In this document: positions 1 to 7,735 of the stretch, piece by piece
Layout: every line of letters begins with the position of its first letter
How positions within the stretch are numbered: position 1 is the first letter of the stretch
IMG/VR virus record: IMGVR_UViG_3300005647_000021
Span: 1-26,515 of that record
Strand: one strand, 5' to 3'
Length of the DNA stretch: 26,515 nt
Origin: a virus
Notes under the pieces: model-generated
Seen by the model: the letters and a program-made list of their open reading frames with translations, nothing else
Told to the model about the DNA's origin: nothing
The model's database searches: none
Program-made: the position numbers and the translations under genes

Positions 1-109
1 CAACGTTATGTTTCTTATACCCATCATCGACAAGCATGGAGGCTTGCACAATGTCAGGAAATACGGTGGATGGATCGAAGCCTGTTTTAGTATCTATGTC
101 TATATCCAT
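1..109 (-). CDS. Hypothetical protein, 5' part only (runs off left edge)
   Basis: A reading frame opens at ATG 109 and is still open at the left edge, giving 36 visible codons that begin MDIDIDTKTGFDPSTVFPD. It starts 28 bp after the stop of the upstream tail-fibre gene on the same strand, so it is probably the next gene of the fibre operon. The ribosome binding site is weak. An in-frame TGA lies a few codons upstream, so no longer N-terminus with a standard start is possible. I do not recognise the fragment. Position suggests a structural or fibre-associated protein, which is inference only. Confidence 0.55.
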   Translation of the reverse strand, partial: MDIDIDTKTGFDPSTVFPDIVQASMLVDDGYKKHNV

Positions 110-137
110 GACATAGATAATATCACATCAATTTATT

Positions 138-1643
138 TTAAGCAGATTTATCTAGAATTTTAATTCCAATTGAGAAAAACGTTAAATCTTGAGCTGATGA
201 TGCTGAATGCTCTACATTAATCGCAATTGTACTTGTTCCATCAATTCTAACTGGGCCAGTATTAATACTATTAGTAGTTTCTTGACCAGTAATAATTTCA
301 CGAAGATCTTCGTATGAAGTCAATGCTGATGGTGATACTGATAATCCAACCTTTCTCCAACTACCTGCGGTTGCATCAGTTTCCCATTTAACCATAACAG
401 AAATCTCTACAACTGCATTACCACCAATTGCAGGGAAATCATCTAAATCAAATTCACCAGTGGTGGCATCGAATATAGAATCTGGATCATATATTGTAGT
501 GAATGATCCATCAACAACGGTAATGGTGTTAGAAGGTACGGCTACAAATGTAGTTCCTTCTGCAACCATAAACGCCTGTTCTTGATTTCCTAAATTAATT
601 GTTAATGTATCAACTGCACTTTTAACATTGGATGTTAAACCAGATAGATAGTTTATTTCTGTAGCGGAAACTGAAACATCTTGTAGATCGGCTAATTGAA
701 GGGCTTTAACTTCATATTTACTAGATGTTGTGTTGTATTTTAAAAATGGTGTGGCTGTAGATGGAGCGGTTCCATCATCGACATTCGATAAATCATTTAC
801 ATTAGATGAAGCCACAGAACTTGCAAGAACTAAATCATCAACATATTTTTTAGTAGTGGCATCGAAATTGGTACTTGGTGTTCCCAAGTTAACAATAGAA
901 TTGGTTGCCATATCAATATCACCAGACATTGTACCACCAGATAAATCTAAGAAATTATCATTTAACTCAATGAAATCATCATCAACATATATTTTTAATC
1001 TATTGGCGGTAGTGTCATACCAAACACGTCCTTCGTCAGCACTAGTTGGTTCTATTTTACTAACTGTTATATTACAGATGCCTCGCCATTCACCATTTCT
1101 ATATTCCATAGTAACGACTTCTGGTAAGAATCCCACAGAATTTGGGTTAGAGAAAGCACCTGTTGTGGTGTGTTTGATTTTAATTGTAGATGGTGATAAT
1201 GCATTGTTTGCTGTATTAACAACACGAGTTAATTGCTTCGAACTATTATCAAAAAACAATTCACCATGAACAAAATCTGACGGTGTTCCAGTTGTTACTA
1301 CTGCTACATTCCAAGTCTTTCCTACTGGATCCCATTCATACCATTCAGTATCGGTTAAAATAAAATCAATTCTACAACTCCATTGCTGTCCTTCGGTGGC
1401 GAAAGATGGTTCTGTTGAACCGGAAAAATTTTCTAGTATATTAAGAATATTCTCTGAAAGACGCTCACCATAATTAGGATGCGCTTTACCATAGAGTATT
1501 AAGCTACTATTAGCTGCTATTGCGGTATCATCCAATATTGGACTCAATGGATGCAATGGCCCATTACTGGTAAACTCAGAAATGTTTATCGTCGCATTTT
1601 CTGCAAATGGGTTGGTTTTATTTATCTTGTATGCCATATTCAC
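138..1643 (-). CDS. Modular tail-fibre / virion structural protein
   Basis: A 501-residue protein built like the tail fibres of marine T4-like phages. The N-terminus (about residues 45-75) has the pattern LILYGKAHPNYGERLSENIL followed by an ENFSG segment. The 694-aa neighbour has the same pattern (LILYGQGSFNWGQGIEQNLF), so the two probably share a virion-attachment module. The middle has the common fibre repeat GGTMSGDIDM ... ATTKKYVDD (about 235-270). The last 130 residues are beta-rich and polar and could be the receptor-binding or trimerisation tip. The start is uncertain: GTG 1643 lies 5 nt after a GGA, while ATG 1637 is 11 nt from it. The first 26 bp overlap the preceding small ORF, which suggests translational coupling. 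The fibre class is confident; receptor and position in the virion are not visible. Confidence 0.8.
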   Translation of the reverse strand: MNMAYKINKTNPFAENATINISEFTSNGPLHPLSPILDDTAIAANSSLILYGKAHPNYGERLSENILNILENFSGSTEPSFATEGQQWSCRIDFILTDTEWYEWDPVGKTWNVAVVTTGTPSDFVHGELFFDNSSKQLTRVVNTANNALSPSTIKIKHTTTGAFSNPNSVGFLPEVVTMEYRNGEWRGICNITVSKIEPTSADEGRVWYDTTANRLKIYVDDDFIELNDNFLDLSGGTMSGDIDMATNSIVNLGTPSTNFDATTKKYVDDLVLASSVASSNVNDLSNVDDGTAPSTATPFLKYNTTSSKYEVKALQLADLQDVSVSATEINYLSGLTSNVKSAVDTLTINLGNQEQAFMVAEGTTFVAVPSNTITVVDGSFTTIYDPDSIFDATTGEFDLDDFPAIGGNAVVEISVMVKWETDATAGSWRKVGLSVSPSALTSYEDLREIITGQETTNSINTGPVRIDGTSTIAINVEHSASSAQDLTFFSIGIKILDKSA

Positions 1644-1866
1644 ATAGTTCCATTACTTTAACTTTTTTATCTTTTGATACTTTTATTTTAGTGGGCATTT
1701 CATTACCTTCTATTTTAAAATAGACAGCGGCAAAGCCTTTGGGTAATTTAGATTCCACAGATTTAAGTGAATTTTTATAATTATCAGATTTTATATCTGA
1801 TATATTATTGTTCACCACTGATTGAACAATTCCAGAATCTTTTTCATAAATTAAAATACTATTCAT
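1618..1866 (-). CDS. Small hypothetical protein between two tail-fibre genes
   Basis: An 82-residue protein beginning MNSILIYEKDSGIVQSV. I chose ATG 1866 over a start further upstream: it begins 1 nt after the TAA of the preceding fibre gene and has a GGA 8 nt before it, whereas the earlier start would overlap that gene. The protein is mixed-charge with a Lys-rich C-terminal half and no signal peptide or TM segment. It is sandwiched in one operon between two large fibre genes and overlaps the start of the second. Small genes in this position in T4-like phages are often fibre chaperones or attachment proteins, but nothing in the sequence identifies this one as such. Confidence 0.65.
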   Translation of the reverse strand: MNSILIYEKDSGIVQSVVNNNISDIKSDNYKNSLKSVESKLPKGFAAVYFKIEGNEMPTKIKVSKDKKVKVMELCEYGIQDK

Positions 1867-1867
1867 T

Positions 1868-3952
1868 TTAATATTCCACGTTAAATGTTGCATTATCTAT
1901 AAGAACAGCATCAAATTTTTCAACTATGGTGCCTGTTCTATTGATAGGACCAAATACAAATTCATTTGATGTATTACCGAATCTAAATTCTATTTCCGAT
2001 TGAGCTGCGTTTATTTGGGCCGTGGTTGTAGCGAAATATTGACCAGAATATACATTCTGATAAGTATCCATAGGAATACCCGGCAATACTAAATCTGTCC
2101 ATGCACCTACTGGAACAGCAGAACTTCGATATTGTATATCCACTGGTGCAAATGTAAAAAATCCACTAGACCCTTCACCGCCGCCTGCTACTCTTAATGC
2201 ATAACTAAAAGATATTCGAATTAATACAGTTGCTAAACCAGATGTTTTTATATCAGCTACCGTACTATATGTTTTATTTACTGCATTACTAGTTCCATTA
2301 GTAGGGAACGAATTAAGATTTGCAGTTGAAGTTGGAATGTCAACAAAATTGGATGAAGTTCTCCAAGACGTACCATTTTTCTCTAATGCTAGCCTATTAG
2401 GGCTTACATTTCTACCTATACCTATATAACCCCTACTATCAGCATATTTTTTAGTTATTAGTCTTTCATCTTCGGTTACTTCGACATCGGCATGATCTGT
2501 GGCTCTAGGTTTTGTAATGGTAACTGTGCCATTTTGCTCTAATGTAACTCTTGAATCAGTAGTGCCTGAAGTGTATTCAATCACTGCTGAATCATCTGAA
2601 TTTAAACCAAACTTAGCAAGTCGTGCCCCTGCATTTGAACTTAATGAGACATTTGCACTATCTACTGCTGGGTTTAATCTAATAATATCATCTGATTTTA
2701 GTACTTCAAATGGTTGACTCATAGTTGTCAATCCATCTTTCATTCTAAGTTCACTTAAAATATTAGATCCAGCTTTTTTCTGTAAAACTAAATCATCAAT
2801 ACTGCCAGATCCATTTATTGGTAAAATTGATAATTCAGCTTTCACAGCTTGATTATCTTTAAAGTATAAAATAGATCCAGATGTTGGACTTGTTGATTCT
2901 ATTGTCATAACAGGAAATGCATTTTTTAATGTAATATTTTTAGTAAAATCTACACCAGTATCAGTCATTCTAATTTCATTTTGTGTGGTTCCTGTAACCT
3001 CTGCACCATTAAAAATACCTTTACTAAGAACTAAAACATCAGCAGTTCCTTCTTGACTCAACCAAAATTTTCCTTTGTTACCAGACGAATCTGCTAATAC
3101 AAATTTTGGATCTGTTGTGTTATTAGTTGATTTTGCATAAAATCCAGCATTCGGTTTAGATACTGTAATATCATCTTCAAATATACCATCATCAAATCCA
3201 TTAGCTGCTATTTCAAAATCAACATAATTTTTGGTTGCTAGTGTTTGGCCTGTATCAGATGCTATGGTGGATGGAGTTCGTATCTTACCTTGAGTGGCGT
3301 GAGTTTCGATATATCCATCGTGCATGTGTATAGAGTTTTTAATTGTTTCATTAACACGTTTTTCAAATTTTAGCGTATCTACTCCCGTACCCGCTTCTTG
3401 CTCAACAAACAATCGCCCTTTAACAGCAGATAAATCTTCAAATTGAACATACATTGGAGATAATTCATCTTTACTAATTAATTCTATTCCAGTTCCACCA
3501 TTACCAGCCGGTCGAATAATTTTTACATTTCCGGATAATTCACCACCCTTTAAATCTAAAAATCGTCCTTCACCATCTAATTTCCACACAGCATCTTCCG
3601 TTTCTGTGGCGGCGATGGTACATACGTATAAACGTTTGTTTGATTTATTAAACCATGTTTGTCCTATAACTGGATTTTTTATTCCATATAAATCTGGATT
3701 GGCGGCAACTGGTTCTGGATCTGGTACTTGATCTTCGTCTGGTTGAAGTGGATTTTTTGCTGGACTAGCAAATGATTCCATGATTCTGAACAAGTTTTGT
3801 TCAATTCCTTGACCCCAATTGAAAGAACCTTGTCCATATAGAATCAGATCCGTATCGATATTGGCTGGAGCAACAACAGGACCATTAGTTGTTCCTGCAT
3901 TGACTACAATGGTTTTTGATGCATCTGTTGATGTAATTGAATAAATTGTCAT
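1868..3952 (-). CDS. Large modular tail-fibre / virion structural protein
   Basis: A 694-residue protein and the first gene of the fibre operon behind a perfect late promoter box. Residues about 35-65 carry the LILYGQGSFNWGQ ... ESFASP module also found in the 501-aa fibre gene, followed by a GQTWFNKSNKRLYVC stretch typical of phage fibre N-termini. The long middle has repeated beta-structured units with fibre markers such as GGELSGNVK, LATKNYVD and LITKKYADS. The C-terminal 170 residues differ from the other fibre and are a candidate host-recognition domain. ATG 3952 has a GGGTAG ribosome binding site 6 nt upstream. Class assignment rests on pattern recognition of these modules; no receptor can be inferred. 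Confidence 0.82.
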   Translation of the reverse strand: MTIYSITSTDASKTIVVNAGTTNGPVVAPANIDTDLILYGQGSFNWGQGIEQNLFRIMESFASPAKNPLQPDEDQVPDPEPVAANPDLYGIKNPVIGQTWFNKSNKRLYVCTIAATETEDAVWKLDGEGRFLDLKGGELSGNVKIIRPAGNGGTGIELISKDELSPMYVQFEDLSAVKGRLFVEQEAGTGVDTLKFEKRVNETIKNSIHMHDGYIETHATQGKIRTPSTIASDTGQTLATKNYVDFEIAANGFDDGIFEDDITVSKPNAGFYAKSTNNTTDPKFVLADSSGNKGKFWLSQEGTADVLVLSKGIFNGAEVTGTTQNEIRMTDTGVDFTKNITLKNAFPVMTIESTSPTSGSILYFKDNQAVKAELSILPINGSGSIDDLVLQKKAGSNILSELRMKDGLTTMSQPFEVLKSDDIIRLNPAVDSANVSLSSNAGARLAKFGLNSDDSAVIEYTSGTTDSRVTLEQNGTVTITKPRATDHADVEVTEDERLITKKYADSRGYIGIGRNVSPNRLALEKNGTSWRTSSNFVDIPTSTANLNSFPTNGTSNAVNKTYSTVADIKTSGLATVLIRISFSYALRVAGGGEGSSGFFTFAPVDIQYRSSAVPVGAWTDLVLPGIPMDTYQNVYSGQYFATTTAQINAAQSEIEFRFGNTSNEFVFGPINRTGTIVEKFDAVLIDNATFNVEY

Positions 3953-3964
3953 TAATTTCTACCC

Positions 3965-4004
3965 ATAAGAGTTCTTTTACTTGATTTCAATACTCTTATT
4001 TATA
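3965..4004 (-). promoter_or_regulatory. T4-type late promoter with a dyad leading to the ribosome binding site
   Basis: On the minus strand TATAAATA (4004-3997) exactly matches the T4 late promoter box recognised by gp55-bearing RNA polymerase. It lies 45 bp before the ATG of the 694-aa fibre gene. An 8-bp perfect inverted repeat, ATAAGAGT (3999-3992) and ACTCTTAT (3972-3965), spans the leader. The 5' arm overlaps the end of the promoter box and the 3' arm abuts the GGGTAG ribosome binding site. RNA starting about 6-7 nt after the box would lack the 5' arm. Confidence 0.75.
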
Positions 4005-4016
4005 GATTGATGACTT

Positions 4017-4697
4017 TTATAGCATTAGTTCTTTAACACATTCTTTGGCAGTTGCTCGGATGTTGGGATTAATTTTTAGTTTAGAATTCCATGTTTTCCC
4101 ATCAATTAATTCACTCACAAGCTTTTTGAAATGATTACTCAGTTCATTTTTATAAAATTCCATAAATTTTGAACTATTTAAGATGAGCCACGGACTAAGT
4201 TCTCGTGATGTGATCATTTCAACTAAATCGGCGGGTGTTATTAAATCAAAGAATTCAGAAGTATCAACACCAACCATTTCACAAAAATCTAATATAGTAG
4301 TGACTGATATTTCTATTTGTTTTTCAGGTTTTATAAATTTATCGATGTTATCAATATAATATGAATATGATAATGGATCAGTCCATTCTGATGGCGTTAG
4401 TCCCTTACTACTCATCACTTTTAGATATATATCGATATCAACTAATCCCACTTTTTCTGAAAATGGAATGAATTCAAAACAAGCTTTATAGTAACTGGAT
4501 TCTATAAATGTTTCTAGTGGTGGGACATTATTAAATTTTATTTCCATAAATCTGCAATACAATTCGTATGCTCGTTGACCTAATGCAGTTTTGGATCTAT
4601 CGATTCTAGCCTTAGTTGGACATTCGTGCGCTAGGAAGTATTTTTCTATCTTATACTTTTTGTTGCAATAAGCGCAGTTATATTTAAATGTTTTCAT
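4017..4697 (-). CDS. Conserved-looking protein with N-terminal zinc-finger motif, downstream of gp62
   Basis: A 226-residue protein. Near the N-terminus it has Cys8-x2-Cys11 and His24-x-Cys26 within a basic, aromatic stretch, which looks like a single C2H2/C2HC-type zinc finger. The remaining 200 residues are mainly helical with no motif I recognise. ATG 4697 overlaps the TGA of gp62 by 4 nt (ATGA), so it is the last gene of the gp44 - 98 aa - gp62 operon. In T4 the gene after 62 is regA; this protein is almost twice as long and does not resemble RegA. A DNA- or RNA-binding role would fit the finger and the context but is inference. Confidence 0.7.
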   Translation of the reverse strand: MKTFKYNCAYCNKKYKIEKYFLAHECPTKARIDRSKTALGQRAYELYCRFMEIKFNNVPPLETFIESSYYKACFEFIPFSEKVGLVDIDIYLKVMSSKGLTPSEWTDPLSYSYYIDNIDKFIKPEKQIEISVTTILDFCEMVGVDTSEFFDLITPADLVEMITSRELSPWLILNSSKFMEFYKNELSNHFKKLVSELIDGKTWNSKLKINPNIRATAKECVKELML

Positions 4698-5155
4698 CTA
4701 GTCTTTAATTCTTTTTTCAAATCTCTAATAAATTCTTTTGTTTTTCCTAAATCGTTTGCTAATTCTATAAATGTATCATCATCTAAGATTGGTAATACTT
4801 CTGAGCATCTACGTGATGAATAGTTATAGTATTCGGAAACTACTGTTATCATATGTTTTGTTTTTGGTGCTTCCTTTGTTCTTTTTAACCAATTATATTT
4901 TTGATATTTTCCATTAGTTGATATACTCATCAAATTAATTAATAACTGTTTATGATGATAGAAATCAAATATGTATTTATTTACTGTTTGATTCAAAAGA
5001 TATATCTGTCGCTCGGATTTTGTTCCAGATAACCAGCGCATAATTACAATGGGCTGCATAGCCTTTTCTTCTTCTTCGGAAAAACTTCTAGATTTTAATG
5101 ATATACGTTTTAGAATATCAAATATATCAAACTTATATGTTTTTTTATCTGGCAA
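4694..5155 (-). CDS. 62: Clamp-loader small subunit (gp62-like)
   Basis: A 153-residue protein matching the gp62 pattern of T4-like phages. An N-terminal FDIFDILKRIS segment is followed by PIVIMRWLSGT (about 36-46), a Leu/His/Tyr-rich helical middle, a WLKR segment, and a VVSEYYNYSSRRCSEVL helix near residues 105-121. With gp44 it would form the loader that opens the sliding clamp and places it on primer-template DNA. It begins with TTG, not ATG. The choice is supported by a strong GGAG 8 nt upstream and the absence of another in-frame start nearby. It is shorter than T4 gp62 (187 aa). Position two genes after gp44 supports the call, although an extra ORF separates them, unlike in T4. Confidence 0.75.
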   Translation of the reverse strand: MPDKKTYKFDIFDILKRISLKSRSFSEEEEKAMQPIVIMRWLSGTKSERQIYLLNQTVNKYIFDFYHHKQLLINLMSISTNGKYQKYNWLKRTKEAPKTKHMITVVSEYYNYSSRRCSEVLPILDDDTFIELANDLGKTKEFIRDLKKELKTR

Positions 5156-5169
5156 GATAAAATCTCCAA

Positions 5170-5466
5170 TTACGGTCTTTTAACGACACCCAAAGATTTA
5201 TTACAAAACTTACATAGAATTGAATCATCATCCTGACCCACTAACATATCATGTGGGTGAATACATTCATTAACCATAACCCCTCGGGTTGTAGTTATTC
5301 TATCAATAAGTTTTATTTTTTCTGCCATAAGCTCAAAGATTTTATCTTCTAATTCTTCTAACTCTACATGAAGTTTATCGATATTTTTTTGTTTACGTTT
5401 CCATGAAGCTTTTTCTGGCTTTGATGAAGCTGTTTCTACGGCCTGCTTTTGATCATTTGTAGTCAT
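5170..5466 (-). CDS. Small coiled-coil protein with C-terminal zinc ribbon-like motif
   Basis: A 98-residue protein. Residues about 25-60 form a charged heptad-like helix (KLHVELEELEDKIFELMAEK) predicted to be a coiled coil. The C-terminus has Cys68-x-His70-x-His72 and a later CKFC pair (Cys86, Cys89), consistent with a small zinc site. It lies between gp44 and gp62, which are adjacent in T4, with 4-bp and 14-bp gaps, so it is co-transcribed with the clamp loader. A loader accessory or assembly factor is a reasonable guess from position; the sequence itself does not show a function. Confidence 0.65.
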   Translation of the reverse strand: MTTNDQKQAVETASSKPEKASWKRKQKNIDKLHVELEELEDKIFELMAEKIKLIDRITTTRGVMVNECIHPHDMLVGQDDDSILCKFCNKSLGVVKRP

Positions 5467-5470
5467 TATG

Positions 5471-6412
5471 TTATACCTGCTTTAATTCGATGAACAGTGC
5501 TGCCAGATTTATTTCTGGATCGGCCACCATTGAATGTGTGTATAAGTATTCCGCGATTTTTAATTGTCCAGCTTCCCACTTATCTTGTTTAGAGAACTTC
5601 TTAGATTTATCTAAGTTTTTGTACAAGAATGTATATATTTCTTCTATCTCTTGATTAGAGGCATGTCCACAAACAACTTGTCTAGCCTTAATCCAATCAT
5701 CATTTGTGATGTGGCCCATTAACGTTATACGAAAATCCTCGGTGCTTGTTGCAGCTTTTGCTGCTATATCCATCAAACTATCATCATCAATGCTTTGTTG
5801 AATCGAATTAACAATCTTTCGAATGTCTGGATAACTGGCTGCTACATATAAATCAAGTTGTTCTAAATCAAAATCAATTTCTTCTGAAACTAATATGTTC
5901 GCTACATACTCTGCAATATCATCAGGATCTGCTGCCTTAAATCTAAAATGCTGGCATCTTGATTTAATAGGCTCTTTAATTTTATTTTCGTAATTACCTG
6001 TCAGTATGAATCTTGCTTCGTCAACATATTCTTCCATTAACCTACGCATTACTGCTTGACCGTTGGGTGTAATGTAATCAGCTTCTTCAAGTAAGACTAT
6101 TTTAGTACCATCACCAAATGCGTATGACATTACAAACGAATTTATTTTTTCGCGCATAATATCAACTGAGTTTTCATCAGATGCATTGATAGTGAGAATA
6201 TCGGCTTCGTCAACATTCATCGAATCAATTAATATTTGAGATATTGTTGACTTACCACTACCCTGAATACCTGTGAGTAGTAAATGTGGAATTGATTTTT
6301 CTTTAATGAATGTTTGAAACGCGACTTTGTGAGTCTCATTTTCAAAAATATAATCGTCGATTTTCTTGGGTCTATACTTCTCAACCCATAGTTCTTTGAA
6401 TTTTCTATGCAT
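5471..6412 (-). CDS. 44: Clamp-loader large subunit, AAA+ ATPase (gp44)
   Basis: A 313-residue AAA+ ATPase. Starting from ATG 6412, the N-terminus has the clamp-loader signature LWVEKYRPKKIDDYI. Walker A is GIQGSGKS (48-55), Walker B is IVLLEEAD (105-112), sensor 1 is ILTGN (136-140) and the SRC arginine-finger motif is at 151-153. It would form the ATP-hydrolysing ring that loads the gp45 clamp with gp62. A GTG at 6418 is also in frame, but ATG 6412 has GGTGAG 6 nt upstream. The gene has its own near-perfect sigma70-type promoter, and its ribosome binding site lies in the 3' arm of an 11-bp inverted repeat. T4 gp44 has a similar length (319 aa). Confidence 0.95.
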   Translation of the reverse strand: MHRKFKELWVEKYRPKKIDDYIFENETHKVAFQTFIKEKSIPHLLLTGIQGSGKSTISQILIDSMNVDEADILTINASDENSVDIMREKINSFVMSYAFGDGTKIVLLEEADYITPNGQAVMRRLMEEYVDEARFILTGNYENKIKEPIKSRCQHFRFKAADPDDIAEYVANILVSEEIDFDLEQLDLYVAASYPDIRKIVNSIQQSIDDDSLMDIAAKAATSTEDFRITLMGHITNDDWIKARQVVCGHASNQEIEEIYTFLYKNLDKSKKFSKQDKWEAGQLKIAEYLYTHSMVADPEINLAALFIELKQV

Positions 6413-6416
6413 GAAC

Positions 6417-6465
6417 ACTCACCAGTAAATCATTGAATTATACTGGTGAGTATATTTAATGTCAA
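6417..6465 (-). promoter_or_regulatory. Consensus sigma70 promoter and 11-bp inverted repeat in front of gp44
   Basis: The minus strand carries TTGACA (6465-6460), a 17-bp spacer and TATAAT (6442-6437), which is the full bacterial consensus. Transcription should start near 6430. A perfect inverted repeat, ACTCACCAGTA (6451-6441) and TACTGGTGAGT (6427-6417), with a 13-nt loop, overlaps the -10 box at one end and the GGTGAG ribosome binding site at the other. RNA reading through from the upstream genes could fold and hide the ribosome binding site; promoter-initiated RNA has only the 3' arm. The repeat could also be a protein operator. Confidence 0.85.
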
Positions 6466-6469
6466 TATA

Positions 6470-6796
6470 TTAAACTACTTTATCTATGCCTATTACTTTA
6501 TCTTCGTTTGTTTTCCAGAACGTATCATCGTTTTTTAATTTAATTCCATTTGTCCACATTAAAGGTTCAATTAAAATTCTATCACCAACAACAACTTCTT
6601 TTGTTTTATGGCCTACGGCGATTACTGTTCCCCATTTAGGTGTGGATGTGGAGTCTTCGATATTACCCATAACAACGATACCATTGTCTGTTTGAGTTTC
6701 GAACATTTTTTGACCTTTTGAGTTTGTTACTGTCTTTTCTTCAAATCTAAAAAAAATTTGATTGTGTAGTGGTTTAAGATCCGCTGCTGTTGTCAT
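6470..6796 (-). CDS. GroES/gp31-like co-chaperonin homologue
   Basis: A 108-residue protein with the layout of a Cpn10 co-chaperonin. It opens with ADLKPLHNQIFFRFEE (compare IKPLxDRVLVK). A mid-region NGIVV leads to WGTVIAVGHKTKEVVVGDR (compare GTVVAVG...VKVGDxVL), and it ends EDKVIGID. Co-chaperonins cap the host GroEL chamber; T4 gp31 does this to fold the capsid protein. I chose ATG 6796 because the motif begins directly after it and a GAGAG-type ribosome binding site precedes it. A start at 6883 would add a poorly conserved extension inside the upstream gene. It overlaps that gene by 23 bp. The C-terminal half is the strongest match. A different small beta-barrel fold is possible. Confidence 0.6.
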   Translation of the reverse strand: MTTAADLKPLHNQIFFRFEEKTVTNSKGQKMFETQTDNGIVVMGNIEDSTSTPKWGTVIAVGHKTKEVVVGDRILIEPLMWTNGIKLKNDDTFWKTNEDKVIGIDKVV

Positions 6797-7190
6797 CGTC
6801 TTTATCTCTCTTAATAGTTGGTGGCTTCGCTTTTTGGCGGCCCCTAGTTGATTTCTTATCATTAGATTGTACATCAACATCACTATCTTTCACAACTTCT
6901 TTTTCATTTTCTACATCAGTACTTTCAACTTCTTCGACTAATTTTTCTTCTTTAATTATTCGCTTCTCAGCTTCTGGTTTTTCTGATTTTGTTTTTACTT
7001 CATCTTTTTTAATTTTCTTTCGAGTTGGACCTAGTGCATTCATCTTACGTCGAAGTCTAGCATTAATTCTTTCCTGACGTTCTTGGACTTCAGCAGATGC
7101 TGGCATTTCAGCCATTTGTTGCTTTGCACGTATAAGATCATAATTAACTTCAACACCAGCAGATGTAATATGTTTTGGTTTTCGACTCAT
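6774..7190 (-). CDS. Charged, largely disordered hypothetical protein
   Basis: A 138-residue protein. The first 50 residues look folded or helical (VEVNYDLIRAKQQMAEM, then an Arg-rich RINARLRRKMN). From about residue 55 it is low complexity, with alternating Lys and Glu/Asp runs and a DDDNSSGS end. No signal peptide or TM segment is visible. It sits between the DnaE-like ORF (8-bp gap) and the GroES-like gene (23-bp overlap), so it is part of one operon. I cannot assign a function. The basic, mixed-charge tail could bind nucleic acid or a partner protein, which is inference. Confidence 0.65.
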   Translation of the reverse strand: MSRKPKHITSAGVEVNYDLIRAKQQMAEMPASAEVQERQERINARLRRKMNALGPTRKKIKKDEVKTKSEKPEAEKRIIKEEKLVEEVESTDVENEKEVVKDSDVDVQSNDKKSTRGRQKAKPPTIKRDKDDDNSSGS

Positions 7191-7198
7191 GATTTGAC

Positions 7199-7735
7199 CT
7201 ATCTTATAAATTCATTAAAATCTAGATCATATTCAACACTATCCACATCATGGACTTTCATTAAATACAATACGTATGAGCTTACCGAACTACCTCGGCC
7301 CACACCCCAGACTATATCCTTTTCCTCAAACCTATTTATTATATATAAAATAGCATGTAATACTGGAATTAAATTAAATTCTCGATAAGCGATCATTTCT
7401 TCATCAATTCTATCAATTCTTTTGTTGGTTTCATCGTCAGAGAAGTTAGATTTATCTATTTCGTCTGCAAGTTGTTGATCTATAAGAGATTGTAGATCCA
7501 TATCAATAAAATATTTTGGCAATAACCATTTAGGTGTTATTGATAAGTCTGATTCGCGTGTTGTGATTTTTGCGTCTGATGCAAATTTATTATATTGTCG
7601 TAGATCATCAGTCATTTCATCCACAAACACTTTTCCAGTATTTGCATACTGAATATATTCTTCTATCTCTGACGATGGGACAGTAGTGGTCCCATCATAC
7701 CAAACAATTCTATTACGAACCGAATGATGATTCAT
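7199..7735 (-). CDS. Stand-alone DnaE-like fragment (DNA polymerase III alpha motif without catalytic residues)
   Basis: A 178-residue protein whose last 65 residues align by eye with bacterial DNA polymerase III alpha. The FNLIPVLHAILYIINRF segment corresponds to the GYFLIVxDFIxWxK helix. GVGRGSSVSSYVLYLMKVHD followed by VDSVEYDLDFNEFI corresponds to GPGRGSxAGSLVAYxLxITDxDPLxxxLLFERFL. In DnaE the catalytic DFDxDF motif comes next; here the protein stops exactly before it, so it cannot be a polymerase on its own. I chose ATG 7735 (23-bp overlap with the upstream gene) over 7786 because the latter lacks a ribosome binding site. The N-terminal 110 residues are not recognised. It may be a captured domain re-used for template or clamp binding, or a regulator. 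Confidence 0.6.
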   Translation of the reverse strand: MNHHSVRNRIVWYDGTTTVPSSEIEEYIQYANTGKVFVDEMTDDLRQYNKFASDAKITTRESDLSITPKWLLPKYFIDMDLQSLIDQQLADEIDKSNFSDDETNKRIDRIDEEMIAYREFNLIPVLHAILYIINRFEEKDIVWGVGRGSSVSSYVLYLMKVHDVDSVEYDLDFNEFIR

